Of a DNA stretch of 64,000 nt, positions 43,177 through 52,655 are shown in pieces. Each line of letters opens with the position of its first letter. Position 1 is the stretch's first letter. Under the pieces are notes generated by a model. It was not told where the DNA came from, did not search any database, and saw only the letters and a program-made list of their open reading frames with translations. Source of the stretch: Luteimonas aestuarii (GTDB lineage: Bacteria; Pseudomonadota; Gammaproteobacteria; Xanthomonadales; Xanthomonadaceae); NCBI RefSeq assembly GCF_004357985.1, contig NZ_SMTF01000002.1, positions 124,001 through 188,000 on the forward strand, given 5' to 3'. The position numbers and the translations under genes were made by a program.

Positions 43177-45637
43177 GGCGACGCTCCAGTCGCTCGGCCG
43201 CGCGCTGCACGCGCGTGCGCCAGTCCTCGCTGCTGTGCGCGCCACGCATGAACTCGGCCCACAGCGGGAACGACAGCGGGGTCAGGCTCTTCGGCCGTTG
43301 CAGCACGATGCGTTGTGCATGGCAGCGTGCCAGCACATCGGCCAGCGCGCGCACGTCGAGCTGCGCCTCGAACACTTCGCGCGATGCCTGCTGCAGCAAC
43401 AGGTGGCCCGGGTCGTGCTGCTGCAGCACGTCGTACAGCAGACCGCTGGAGGCCTGCAGCTGGCGCATGCTGCGCACGGCGCGTCCAGGCAGCGAGGGCG
43501 GCAGCAGGCCGGCGACGCGCGCGATGTCGCGGAACTGCCGACGCTCCAGCTCGCCGACGTTGGCGCCGGCCTGCAGGTCGTCCAGCAGGCCATCGGGTGA
43601 CAGCAGCGCGCGCAGGGTGTCGACATCCATGCTGGTGTCGCTGCGTGCGGTGATGGCGACGCCATAGTCGTTCACGGCGAAGGCAAAGGTATTCGGTGCC
43701 AACCGGCTCCAGCGCAGCGCCAGCAAGGCGCCGAGGCCTTCGTGCACCAGGCGCCCGGCGAACGGATAGACGAACAGGTGCCAGCCTTCGCGGGTCTTCG
43801 CGAACTCGGCCAGCAGCGTGCCGGGCGAGGGCAACGCCGACAGGCGCTCCTGCAGCGCCAGCAGTGGCCCGAGCGCGTGCAGTTCCGGGCCTTGGCGTGG
43901 CCCGGACAGGACCTTGGCGACACGGGCGCCGAGTGCGGTCGACATCGGCATGCGTCCGCCCTGCCAGCGCGGCACGATGCCGTTTGGCTTGCCGGCGATG
44001 CGCACGTACGCGGTCATGTCCTGCAGCCGCACCAGTTCCAGCGTGCGGCCTGCGAACTGGAAGCGGTCTCGCGGACGCAGCCGCGCAAGGAAGCTTTCCT
44101 CCACGCTGCCCAGGGTGCCGCCACGCATCAGCTTGACCTGCAGCGCGCCGTCGCTGGTGATGGTGCCGATCGACAGCCGGTGGCGCAGTGCGATGCGACG
44201 GTCGTGCACGCGGTACAGGCCATCTTCGTCGCGCACCACGCGCAGGAACTCGGGGTAGTGCTGCAACGCCTCGCCGCCCTGCACGACGAAGGCGAGCACC
44301 GCGTTCCACTGTGCATCGGTGAGCGCGGCGAAAGCGTGCGTGCCGCGGACCTCGTCGCGCAGCGCATCGGCATCGAAGCCGCCGCCCAGCGCCAGGGTGA
44401 CGCAGTGCTGCGCCAGCACGTCCAGCGACAGCGTGGGCGGCGGTCGCGCTTCGATCTCGCCATCGGCCAGCGCCTCGCGCACGGCGGCGTACTCCGCGAG
44501 TTCGAGGGCATGCGTCGGCACGCACACCACGTGGCCGGCCTCGCCCGGACGATGGCGGGCACGGCCCGCACGCTGCAGCAATCGCGCCATGCCCTTCGGG
44601 CTGCCCAGCTGGATCACCTGGTCGACGGCGGGGAAATCCACGCCCAGGTCCAGGCTGGAGGTGGCGACCACGCAGCGCACACTCCCGTCGCGCAAGCCCT
44701 GTTCGACGGCGGCGCGCAGTTTCGGGTCGAGCGAGCCGTGGTGCAGCGCCAACTTGGCCGGATCGTCCAGCCACACCGACGACAGCGCGCGATGCCACAG
44801 CTCGGCCTGCGAGCGTGTGTTCGCGAACAGCAGGGTGGTACGCGCGGCATCGAGTTGTGCAGTGACGCGCTGCACCTGCGACAGGCCGACATGGCCGGCC
44901 CAGGGGAAGCGCTCGCCGCCTTCGGGCAGCAGCGTCTGTACCGTCAGCGAGCGCGGTTTCGCGGCATGCAGGATCGGTGCGTCCCCGACATGCGGCAGCA
45001 GCACGTCGCGGGCCTGCTCGAGGTTGCCGAGCGTGGCCGACAAGCCCCAGATGCGCGCGTCCGGCGACCAGCCGCGCAGGCGTGCCAGGCACAGCTGCAG
45101 CAGCACGCCGCGCTTGTTGCCCAGCAGTTCGTGCCATTCGTCCACCACCACCACGCGAAGGCCGGAGAGCTGCGCCCGCGTGTCGGGATAGCTGAGCAGC
45201 AGGGCCAGCGATTCGGGCGTGATCACCAGCGCGTCGGCGCGGCCCTGTCGGGCCAGCCGCTTGTCGCGCGAACTCGCATCGCCGGTGCGCATCGCCACCG
45301 TCCAGTCGAGGCCCAGTGCGGCGATGGGCTCGCGCAGGGCGCGCACGCTGTCGTTGGCCAGTGCCCGCAATGGCGTGATCCACAGCAATCGCGTGCGTGC
45401 CGTCGTCGCCGCCTTGCGCCGGGTGCGCGTCGCGGCCTTGTCGCCTTCGGCCAGCGCTTCCAGCAGCGGGCCGCCCAGCGCGGCGAGCGTCTTGCCGCTG
45501 CCGGTGGGCGTGACCAGCAGGCCGGACTCGCCCTTGCGGTAGCGGCGCCAGGCCTCGCGCTGGAACGGCGCCGGCGACCAGCCCTGGCGATCGAACCAGG
45601 CGGCCAGCGGCGCGTCGAACCGCGTACGCGCCGTCAT
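43169..45637 (-). CDS. Ligase-associated DEXH-box helicase (Lhr-like)
   Basis: 822 residues. Walker A is LVTPTGSGKTLAALGG; motif II is VVVDEWHELLG (DEWH); motif III is LSATLGNLEQ; motif VI is LQRAGRARHRPGEAGH. The C-terminal part is the Lhr-type winged-helix/beta-barrel region. Lhr-family enzymes move 3'-5' on single-stranded DNA and unwind RNA:DNA hybrids. The start overlaps the ligase stop by 4 bp, so the cluster is one operon. Confidence 0.94.
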   Translation of the reverse strand: MTARTRFDAPLAAWFDRQGWSPAPFQREAWRRYRKGESGLLVTPTGSGKTLAALGGPLLEALAEGDKAATRTRRKAATTARTRLLWITPLRALANDSVRALREPIAALGLDWTVAMRTGDASSRDKRLARQGRADALVITPESLALLLSYPDTRAQLSGLRVVVVDEWHELLGNKRGVLLQLCLARLRGWSPDARIWGLSATLGNLEQARDVLLPHVGDAPILHAAKPRSLTVQTLLPEGGERFPWAGHVGLSQVQRVTAQLDAARTTLLFANTRSQAELWHRALSSVWLDDPAKLALHHGSLDPKLRAAVEQGLRDGSVRCVVATSSLDLGVDFPAVDQVIQLGSPKGMARLLQRAGRARHRPGEAGHVVCVPTHALELAEYAAVREALADGEIEARPPPTLSLDVLAQHCVTLALGGGFDADALRDEVRGTHAFAALTDAQWNAVLAFVVQGGEALQHYPEFLRVVRDEDGLYRVHDRRIALRHRLSIGTITSDGALQVKLMRGGTLGSVEESFLARLRPRDRFQFAGRTLELVRLQDMTAYVRIAGKPNGIVPRWQGGRMPMSTALGARVAKVLSGPRQGPELHALGPLLALQERLSALPSPGTLLAEFAKTREGWHLFVYPFAGRLVHEGLGALLALRWSRLAPNTFAFAVNDYGVAITARSDTSMDVDTLRALLSPDGLLDDLQAGANVGELERRQFRDIARVAGLLPPSLPGRAVRSMRQLQASSGLLYDVLQQHDPGHLLLQQASREVFEAQLDVRALADVLARCHAQRIVLQRPKSLTPLSFPLWAEFMRGAHSSEDWRTRVQRAAERLERRHG

Positions 45638-47331
45638 CGCGCCAGTGCCTTCAGCGTCTCCAGCCGGTCGGCTTCGGCCATCGGCTTGTCATGGCGCCAG
45701 CGCAGGATGCGCGGGAAACGCACGGCGATGCCGGACTTGTGCCGGCTGGAGCGATTGACGGCTTCGAAGCCGAGCTCGAAGACATGGTGCGGCTGCACCG
45801 AACGCACCGGGCCGAAGCGTTCCAGCGTATGGGCGCGGATCCAGCGGTCGAGCTGCAGGATCTCCTTGTCGTCCAGGCCGCTGTAGGCCTTCGCCACCGG
45901 CACCAGCGTGTCGCCGTCCCACAGCCCGAAGGTGTAGTCGGTGTACAGCGTGCTGCGCCGACCGTGGCCCGACTGCGCGTACAGCAGCACGGCATCGATG
46001 GTCAGCGGATCGATCTTCCACTTCCACCAGTCGCCGCGCTTGCGGCCGGACTGGTAGGGCGCACTGGCACGCTTGAGCATCAGGCCTTCCACGCCGCGTT
46101 CGCGGGCGTCGCCGCGCAGGGCCGCCGCGTGCGTCCAGTCGCGTGCGTCGACAAGCGGCGACAGCGTGATGCCGCAGTCCGGCGACGCGGCCAGCACTGC
46201 GTCGAGTGCGGCACGGCGTTCGTGTTGCGGGCGTTCGCGCCAGTCTTCGCCGTCCAGCTCCAGCAGGTCGTAGGCCTGCATCCGTACCGGCGTGTCGGCC
46301 AGCGTCTTCGGGCCGGGCTTGCGGCGTTGGATGCGTGTCTGCAGCGCGGTGAACGGCATCGGCCCGGCGTCGCCCTCGCGCCATGCCAGCAGTTCGCCGT
46401 CCAGCACGCAGTCGCGCGCGAGACGCGAGGCGCCGGCTTCGATCTCGGGGAAGCGGCCGTCCAGCCGTTCCTCGCCGCGCGACCACAGTGCGACTTCGCC
46501 ATCGCGGCGGATCAGCTGCAGGCGGATGCCGTCCCACTTCCACTCCAGCAGCCAGTCGTCGATCGGGCCGAGTGCGCGCGCGACGGCATCGGGATCGTTG
46601 GCGAGCGCAGGTGCGGTGTCGTCGTCGCTGGTGTCGTCCGCGGATGATGTGCCGTCGACAACGCCCGCGCGCAACACCGCCTCCAACGGCGTCGCGAGGA
46701 AGAACGGATAGGGCTGCTGCCGGTCGGTCGGCAGTTCCTGCGGCGACAGCAGTTGCTCGAGGAATTCCGGCGTTGGCGTCCACGCGCCCAGCATGCGTTG
46801 CGCGATGCGCGCGATGTCGATGCCGCTCATCTCCGCCAGCGCCTGCTGCACCAGCCGCTGCGACACGCCCACGCGCAGCGCGCCGGTCAGCAGCTTGTTG
46901 AACACCAGGCGCTCGTCGAAGGCGAGGCCGCGCCATGCCTGCAGCACCACCTCGCGACGTACCTCGACCTCCTGGTTGGCGACCGGCAGCAACCGCGCCT
47001 CGATCCAGTCGGCCAGCGCGATGTCCTCGCCGGGCGTAACAGGGTCGTCGAGCAGCAGCGCCAGCGTCTCGGCCAGGTCGCCGACCTGGTCGTAGCTGTC
47101 GTCCACCAGCCAGTCGGGCAGGGCGGAGGCCTGCGCGATCCATTCGCGCAGCTCGCGCGTGGTGGCGATCTTCTTCCTCGCGCCGGCCACCTTGCCGCCG
47201 GCCAGCAGGTGCAGCGCCCAGGCGGCATCGCGCGGCGGCGCGGCGCGGAAGTAGCGCACCAGCGCCGCGCGCTTGTCGAGCGTGGCGGTGCTGCGGTCGA
47301 GTTCGCGATAGAGCGCGGCGAAACGACGCAT
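45634..47331 (-). CDS. ATP-dependent DNA ligase
   Basis: 565 residues. The N-terminal DNA-binding domain (FAALYRELDRSTATLDKRAA) precedes the nucleotidyltransferase core: motif I is LEWKWDGIRLQ with the adenylated Lys; CVLDGELLAW is motif III; GVEGLMLKRASAPYQSGRK is motif IV; WWKWKIDP is motif V. An OB-fold domain ends the protein. It seals nicks using ATP and is separate from the NAD-dependent LigA used in replication. Its ATG overlaps the exonuclease stop by 4 bp. Confidence 0.94.
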   Translation of the reverse strand: MRRFAALYRELDRSTATLDKRAALVRYFRAAPPRDAAWALHLLAGGKVAGARKKIATTRELREWIAQASALPDWLVDDSYDQVGDLAETLALLLDDPVTPGEDIALADWIEARLLPVANQEVEVRREVVLQAWRGLAFDERLVFNKLLTGALRVGVSQRLVQQALAEMSGIDIARIAQRMLGAWTPTPEFLEQLLSPQELPTDRQQPYPFFLATPLEAVLRAGVVDGTSSADDTSDDDTAPALANDPDAVARALGPIDDWLLEWKWDGIRLQLIRRDGEVALWSRGEERLDGRFPEIEAGASRLARDCVLDGELLAWREGDAGPMPFTALQTRIQRRKPGPKTLADTPVRMQAYDLLELDGEDWRERPQHERRAALDAVLAASPDCGITLSPLVDARDWTHAAALRGDARERGVEGLMLKRASAPYQSGRKRGDWWKWKIDPLTIDAVLLYAQSGHGRRSTLYTDYTFGLWDGDTLVPVAKAYSGLDDKEILQLDRWIRAHTLERFGPVRSVQPHHVFELGFEAVNRSSRHKSGIAVRFPRILRWRHDKPMAEADRLETLKALAR

Positions 47332-48338
47332 CAGTCTTCGCCACCGAAATCGGTGCGGAACGCGCCGGCATCGATGCCGTCCTCGCGCAGCGCGCGCACG
47401 ATGGCATCGGTGTTGCCGTGCGTGGCGATCACGCGCGACGCGCCGGTCTCGCGCACGGTGCGCATCAGGTCCGGCCAGTCGGCATGGTCGGACACCACGA
47501 AGCCGCGGTCGTAGTTGCGGCGGCGGCGATTGCCGCGGATCCGCATCCAGCCCGAGGCGAAGCCGGTCTGCGCGCGGCGGAAGCGACGCATCCATGCGCT
47601 GCCGGCGGCGGAGGGTGGCGCCAGCACCAGCTTGCCGGCGAAGTCGGCGCCCTTGGCCTGTTCGGACACCGGTTCGGTGGCCAGCATCGGGATGCCCGCC
47701 TGCCGATAGACGTCCACGCCCGCGGCGATGGCGCCGTGCAGCAGTGCCGGCGCGTCGGTGTGCGCCGCCAGTTCCGCCAGCACGCGCTGCGCCTTGCCCA
47801 GCGCGTAGCAGAACAGCACCGCGGCCACGCCTTCCGCCGCGCAGGCATCGCGCCACTCGACGATCTCGCGCGCCACCTCGCGCGTGTCCGGCCAGCGATA
47901 CACCGGCAGCCCGAAGGTCGCCTCGGTGATGAAGGTGTCGCAGGGAACCACTTCGAACGGCGCGCAGGTGGGGTCGGGCTGGCGCTTGTAGTCGCCCGAG
48001 GCGACCCAGACCTCGCCCGCCACCTCCACGCGGACCTGCGCCGAGCCGAGCACGTGGCCGGCGGGGTGCAGCGATACCTTCGCATCGCCGAGCGTGAACG
48101 ACTCGCCGTGCGCATGCGCGTGGTACTGCTGCCGGCCCAGCCGCCACTGCAGGATCGGCAGGCTGCCGTGCGTGCAGTGGTACTCGGCCATGCCGGTGCG
48201 CGCGTGGTCGCCGTGGCCATGCGTGATGACCGCGCGCGGGACCGGGCGCCAGGGATCGATGTGGAAATCGCCGCGCGGGCAGTACAGGCCTTCGGGTCGC
48301 AGCTGGATCAGGTCGCGGTTTGGCGTCGGCATCGTCAT
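47331..48338 (-). CDS. Ligase-associated DNA exonuclease (MBL/beta-CASP fold)
   Basis: 335 residues. The metallo-beta-lactamase motif is ITHGHGDHARTG (HxHxDH). Further ligands are in HPAGHVLGSAQVRVE and VASGDYKRQPD, and the beta-CASP-type end motif is VVSDHADWPDL. First gene of the repair cluster; likely degrades DNA ends before ligation. Confidence 0.93.
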   Translation of the reverse strand: MTMPTPNRDLIQLRPEGLYCPRGDFHIDPWRPVPRAVITHGHGDHARTGMAEYHCTHGSLPILQWRLGRQQYHAHAHGESFTLGDAKVSLHPAGHVLGSAQVRVEVAGEVWVASGDYKRQPDPTCAPFEVVPCDTFITEATFGLPVYRWPDTREVAREIVEWRDACAAEGVAAVLFCYALGKAQRVLAELAAHTDAPALLHGAIAAGVDVYRQAGIPMLATEPVSEQAKGADFAGKLVLAPPSAAGSAWMRRFRRAQTGFASGWMRIRGNRRRRNYDRGFVVSDHADWPDLMRTVRETGASRVIATHGNTDAIVRALREDGIDAGAFRTDFGGED

Positions 48339-48397
48339 CGCGGGTCGAGGCGAGCCGACGGCGGCGCGGGCGCGGCCCGCACGAGGTCCGACGGCGA

Positions 48398-48610
48398 TCA
48401 GCGCGGCCCGGCATCCCCCGAGACGAGGCTGCGGAACGTCAGCTCCGACAGCGCTGTCCAGGCCGGGTGCGCATGGCGCGCCATCGGTCGCGGTGCATCG
48501 CAGTCCCAGCCCAGCACCTCGCCGTCGGGCGATTCGGTGACGGGCACGCCGTCGACCAGCGCGAACAGCGTGCCGACGGGAAACGCTTCGGGAAGCAGGG
48601 GAGTGCGCAT
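48398..48610 (-). CDS. Small protein of unknown function
   Basis: 70 residues (MRTPLLPEAFPVGTLFALVD). No domain recognised. It is leftward, 59 bp upstream of the repair cluster, and could be its first gene. Codon third positions look like coding DNA, but on this GC-rich genome a chance frame of this size cannot be excluded. Confidence 0.45.
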   Translation of the reverse strand: MRTPLLPEAFPVGTLFALVDGVPVTESPDGEVLGWDCDAPRPMARHAHPAWTALSELTFRSLVSGDAGPR

Positions 48611-48709
48611 GCCGACATCATCCAGTGGCCTGGCGCATAGGCTGAGACTGGCGCCGTGGTGCCGGCGTGAGCATGGCCGGCAGGCCGCTGGGCCGCGGCG
48701 CGGCGACGT

Positions 48710-49354
48710 CTACTTCCGGGCGGCGGGCTTGCCGGTGTCGCCGTGCAGGGTCAGCAGCGATTCCATCAGCTGTTCGTCGGCACTGGAACACACGCCCAGC
48801 AGCAAGGCTTCCTCGCATCCCGGCGCGGCGAGGTAGGCGTGGCCCATGTTGGAGTCGATGTACACGCCTTCGCCGGCCCGGAGCACGATCGGGTCGTAGA
48901 ACTCGGTATGCACCTCCACCGCGCCTTCGATGACGTGGATGTACTCCTCGCCACTGTGCCGCACCAGCTCGCCGAACTGCGCCAGGGTGGTGGCGCGCAC
49001 GCGGGTCAGCACCGGGATCATGCGCTTGCGGCGCAGCTCGGTGCACAGGTAGTAGTAGTCGTAGTTGGGCGTATTGACGCGCACGCCGTCCTCGATGCGG
49101 GCGATGCTGCGGCGCGCGGTGACTTGCGGCTCGCTGCTGGCGTCGGGTTCGGCGAACAGCTCCGACATGCGGAGATTGAGCCGCTGGCTGATCTGCAGCA
49201 GCTTGTCGTAGGTCAGGCTGAGCCGGTCGTTCTCCACCTTCGACAGCGTGGACAGCGGGATGCCGGTGCGCTCGCTCATTTCCTTCAGCGTCCAGCCGTT
49301 GCGCGCGCGCAGGGCCCGCAGCAGGCTGCCGATGGTGGGGTGTTGCGCTGTCAT
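48710..49354 (-). CDS. XRE-family regulator with C-terminal cupin
   Basis: 214 residues. An N-terminal helix-turn-helix (about 8-66: SLLRALRARNGWTLKEMSER and IPLSTLSKVENDRLSL) is joined to a cupin ligand domain (about 130-200: HSGEEYIHVIEGAVEVHTEF, then GEGVYIDSNMGHAYLA). Proteins of this type sense small metabolites or amino-acid derivatives. It is divergent from the D-amino-acid locus and is its probable regulator; the 32-bp element found at two promoters of the locus, one of them in this divergent gap, is a candidate binding site (inference). Confidence 0.9.
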   Translation of the reverse strand: MTAQHPTIGSLLRALRARNGWTLKEMSERTGIPLSTLSKVENDRLSLTYDKLLQISQRLNLRMSELFAEPDASSEPQVTARRSIARIEDGVRVNTPNYDYYYLCTELRRKRMIPVLTRVRATTLAQFGELVRHSGEEYIHVIEGAVEVHTEFYDPIVLRAGEGVYIDSNMGHAYLAAPGCEEALLLGVCSSADEQLMESLLTLHGDTGKPAARK

Positions 49355-49431
49355 GCGCCGGTGACTCCTGTCGGGCCGGGACGTGGGGTGCCTGCATCTT
49401 GCCGAGGAACCACGGCACTGACCAGCCCGGG

Positions 49432-49463
49432 TTGACAATTTTCTGATCAGGATCATTATGGCC
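49432..49463 (+). promoter_or_regulatory. Shared promoter/operator element, copy 1
   Basis: TTGACA (49432-49437) followed 16 bp later by CATTAT makes a sigma-70-like promoter for the serine hydrolase gene. The spacer holds CTGATCAGGATCAT, a partly palindromic stretch. Nearly the same 32 bp recur at 55618-55649. Confidence 0.65.
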
Positions 49464-49553
49464 CGAATAGGCCCTTCGCCGGTTTGGCAGGGCGGGCGCT
49501 GCACCGGATTGCCGGGGGCATGGCGCCGTAACGCACACCCTGGGAGAGCCGTG

Positions 49554-51566
49554 ATGCGCCTGTCCGTCGTCCTGTCCGCCGCCGCCGCGGCTGCCCTCGC
49601 CCTGCTGTCGGTGACGCCACAAGGCGCGGCGCGGCAGCTGGTGCCGCCGCTGCCGGAGGAAACCGCCGTCGCCGATGCCACCGCCGCGCCCGAGGCCCCC
49701 GTGGTCGACGGCGTGCCGGTGCTGTCGCGCGCCGACGCCGAGGCCTGGCTGGATGGCTTCATGCCCAACGCGCTGGCCAGCGGCGACCTCGCCGGCGCCG
49801 TGGTGGTGCTGGTCAAGGATGGCGAGGTGCTGCTGCAGAAGGGCTACGGCCATGCCGACCTCGAAACCCGCGCACCGGTCGATCCCGATAACACGCTGTT
49901 CCGGCCCGGCTCGGTGTCGAAGCTGTTCACCTGGACCGCGGTGATGCAGCTGGTCGAGCAGGGCAAGGTGGATCTCGACGCCGACATCAACACCTACCTC
50001 GACTTCGAAGTGCCGCCGGTCGACGGCACGCCGGTCACGATGCGCCAGGTGATGACCCACACCGCCGGTTTCGAGGAGCAGATCCGCGGCCTGATCGGCC
50101 ACGACATCGACGACGTGGTGCCGCTGGGCGAGGCGCTCAAGCGCTGGGTGCCGCGCGGCATCCATGCACCGGGCAGCACGCCGGCGTATTCCAACTACGC
50201 CACCGCACTGGCCGGCTACGTGGTCGAGCGCGTCTCGGGGCAAAGCTTCGACGACTACCTCGACCAGCACATCTTCGCCCCGCTGGGCATGCGTTCGTCC
50301 AGCTTCCGCCAGCCCTTGCCCGACGCACTGCTGCAGCGCATGTCGAAGGGCTATGCGCGTGCGTCGGACGGCGAGGTGAAGCCCTACGAGTTCATCAGCC
50401 TGGCGCCCGCTGGCAGCCTGGCGTCCACCGGTGCGGACATGGCGCGCTTCATGATCGCGCACCTGCAGCGCGGCGCGTACGGCGACGCGCGCATCCTGTC
50501 TGAAGCCACGGCCGAGCAGATGCACGGCACCGGGCAGGCCTCGGTGGGGCCGCTGAACCGGATGATGCTCGGCTTCTACGAGACTACAGTGAACGGTCGC
50601 CGCGCGATCGCGCATGGCGGCGACACGCGCTGGTTCCACAGCGACCTGCAATTGTTCCCGGACGATGGCTTCGGCGTGTTCGTGTCGATCAACAGCACCG
50701 GCAACGACGGCGCCACCCATCGCCTGCGTGCAGCGCTCACGCGCGGACTGGTCGATCGCTACCTGCCGGGCCCCGGTCCGGAAGACACCGGCATGGACGA
50801 GGCGACCGCACGCGAGCAGGCCGCGCAGATCGCCGGCAGCTACGCCAGCAGCCGCCGCCCGGACAGCAGCCTGCTGTCGCTGGTCGGCTTGCTGGGCCAG
50901 GTGAAGGTGGTGCCCAACGACGATGGCACGATCACCGTGTCGATGCTGCAGGGCGCGTCGGGCGCGCCGAAGAAGTGGCGGCTGATCGCGCCCTATGTGT
51001 GGCAGGACACCACAGGCAACGACCGCCTTGCCGCCGAAGTCGTGGACGGGCGCGTGGTCCGCTTCAGCGCCGAGCCCTATGCCGCGATCATGGTCTTCGA
51101 CCGCATCACCGGCTTGCACGTGGTGGCGCTGCCGCTGCTCGTCGCCAGCCTGCTGGTACTGCTGCTGACCGTGTTTGCATGGCCGGTGTCGGCGCTGGTG
51201 CGCCGCTACTATCGCGTGCCCTACGCGCTGCAGGGCGCGGATGCACGCGCGCATCGCCTGATCCGCATCGTCGCGCTGCTGGTGTCGCTGGCGGTCATCG
51301 CCGCGTTCGGCCTGGTGGTCTGGATGATGGCGGACTTGCCGCGGCTGGGCGCCTCCAGCGATGGGCTGGTCAACCTGGTGCGCCTGTTCGCCACCGTGGT
51401 GCTGCCGCTGGGTGCGCTGGCGTCGCTGTGGAATGCATGGCAGGTGCTGCGCAGCCGCCGTCGCGTGTGGGCCAAGCTGTGGAGCGTGCTGATCGCACTG
51501 GCCTGCCTGTTCCTGCTGTGGCTGGGCTTCGCCTACCACCTGTTCGGCTACGGCGCGTACTACTGA
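49554..51566 (+). CDS. Serine hydrolase, beta-lactamase/D-aminopeptidase family, with membrane tail
   Basis: 670 residues. A signal peptide (VVLSAAAAAALALLSVTPQG) is followed by the penicillin-binding-protein fold with SVSK (SxxK nucleophile, in FRPGSVSKLFTW), YSN (in PAYSNYATAL) and HGG (in IAHGGDTRWFH). The C-terminal 170 residues have about four membrane helices (VVALPLLVASLLVLLLTVFA, LVSLAVIAAFGLVVWMMA, and two more). Family members cleave D-amino acid peptides or esters. Here it may release D-amino acids in the periplasm. First gene of the D-amino-acid locus. Confidence 0.87.
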   Translation: MRLSVVLSAAAAAALALLSVTPQGAARQLVPPLPEETAVADATAAPEAPVVDGVPVLSRADAEAWLDGFMPNALASGDLAGAVVVLVKDGEVLLQKGYGHADLETRAPVDPDNTLFRPGSVSKLFTWTAVMQLVEQGKVDLDADINTYLDFEVPPVDGTPVTMRQVMTHTAGFEEQIRGLIGHDIDDVVPLGEALKRWVPRGIHAPGSTPAYSNYATALAGYVVERVSGQSFDDYLDQHIFAPLGMRSSSFRQPLPDALLQRMSKGYARASDGEVKPYEFISLAPAGSLASTGADMARFMIAHLQRGAYGDARILSEATAEQMHGTGQASVGPLNRMMLGFYETTVNGRRAIAHGGDTRWFHSDLQLFPDDGFGVFVSINSTGNDGATHRLRAALTRGLVDRYLPGPGPEDTGMDEATAREQAAQIAGSYASSRRPDSSLLSLVGLLGQVKVVPNDDGTITVSMLQGASGAPKKWRLIAPYVWQDTTGNDRLAAEVVDGRVVRFSAEPYAAIMVFDRITGLHVVALPLLVASLLVLLLTVFAWPVSALVRRYYRVPYALQGADARAHRLIRIVALLVSLAVIAAFGLVVWMMADLPRLGASSDGLVNLVRLFATVVLPLGALASLWNAWQVLRSRRRVWAKLWSVLIALACLFLLWLGFAYHLFGYGAYY

Positions 51567-51632
51567 TCGCTGCACGGCCGGTCGCGTGCGCGACCGGCCT
51601 TCCTCCACTTACCTGTCATGAAAGGAGCACGC

Positions 51633-52655
51633 GTGCCTGCCGTGCCGGTCCAGCTCGAGCTGCACAACGAACCCCTGCCGATGTCGGCGCCGTTCCGCAT
51701 CGCCGGCCACGTGTTCGAGGCGATGCCGGCGACCGTGGTCACCCTGCGCGACGGCGCGCTGACCGGTCGCGGCGAAGCGGCCGGCGTGTACTACAACGAC
51801 GATCATCCCGACACCATGATCGCGACGCTGGAAGCATTGCGCGAACGCATCGAGGCCGGGCTGGACCGCGACACGCTGCGTACCCTGCTGCCCGCCGGCG
51901 GCGCACGCAATGCGCTGGACGCCGCGCTATGGGAACTCGAATCGAAGCGTAGCGGCCTGCCCGTGTGGCAGCTCGCCGGGCTGGACGGCGTGCACCCGCT
52001 GCTGACCACCTTCACCGTCGGCGCGGACGATCCCGGAACGATGGCCGCACGCGCCGACGCCTACGTGCAGGGCCCGATGCAGGCGCGCGCGCTGAAGCTG
52101 AAACTCACTGGCGACGCGGCACTCGACAGTGCGCGGCTGCACGCGGTGCGCGCGCGCTGCCCGGGGCAGTGGATCGGCGTGGACGCCAACCAGGGCTACG
52201 ACGGCAATACGCTGCCGCAACTGCTGCCTGCCTTGCGCGACACCGGCGTGGCGCTGCTGGAGCAACCGTGCGTGCGCGGTCGCGAGCGTGAACTCGATGG
52301 CATCGCGCGCGCGATGCCGTTCGCCGCCGACGAAAGCATCCTCGACCTCGCCGAACTCGAGGCGCGGCACCACCGCTTCGACGTGATCAACATCAAGCTC
52401 GATAAGTGCGGCGGCCTCACCGAAGGCCTGCTGATGGCGCGGCGCGCGCGCGAACTGGGCAAACAGGTCATGGTCGGCAACATGTGCGGCACCAGCCTCG
52501 CCGCGGCACCGGCGTTCGTGCTGGGCCAGCTGTGCGACGTGGTCGACCTCGACGGCCCGACCTTCCTGAAACAGGACTGCACGCCCGGCGTGGTCTATCG
52601 CGATGGCCATGTCACCTGTCCCGAGAACGTCTGGGGCGCAGCGGCCACGACATGA
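51633..52655 (+). CDS. dgcA: Enolase-superfamily racemase/epimerase, DgcA-like
   Basis: 340 residues from a GTG at 51633. That start has a strong Shine-Dalgarno (AAAGGAG) at 51621-51627; an in-frame ATG at 51618 lies before it and is less likely. The muconate-lactonizing-enzyme fold is clear: KLKL with the catalytic Lys, GVDANQGYD, LLEQP, AADESIL as metal ligands, and INIKLDKCGG with the second Lys. This subgroup contains dipeptide epimerases and N-acetyl-D-glutamate racemases (DgcA). The DgcN-type gene downstream favours the latter. It would convert N-acetyl-D-glutamate to the L form. Confidence 0.85.
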   Translation: MPAVPVQLELHNEPLPMSAPFRIAGHVFEAMPATVVTLRDGALTGRGEAAGVYYNDDHPDTMIATLEALRERIEAGLDRDTLRTLLPAGGARNALDAALWELESKRSGLPVWQLAGLDGVHPLLTTFTVGADDPGTMAARADAYVQGPMQARALKLKLTGDAALDSARLHAVRARCPGQWIGVDANQGYDGNTLPQLLPALRDTGVALLEQPCVRGRERELDGIARAMPFAADESILDLAELEARHHRFDVINIKLDKCGGLTEGLLMARRARELGKQVMVGNMCGTSLAAAPAFVLGQLCDVVDLDGPTFLKQDCTPGVVYRDGHVTCPENVWGAAATT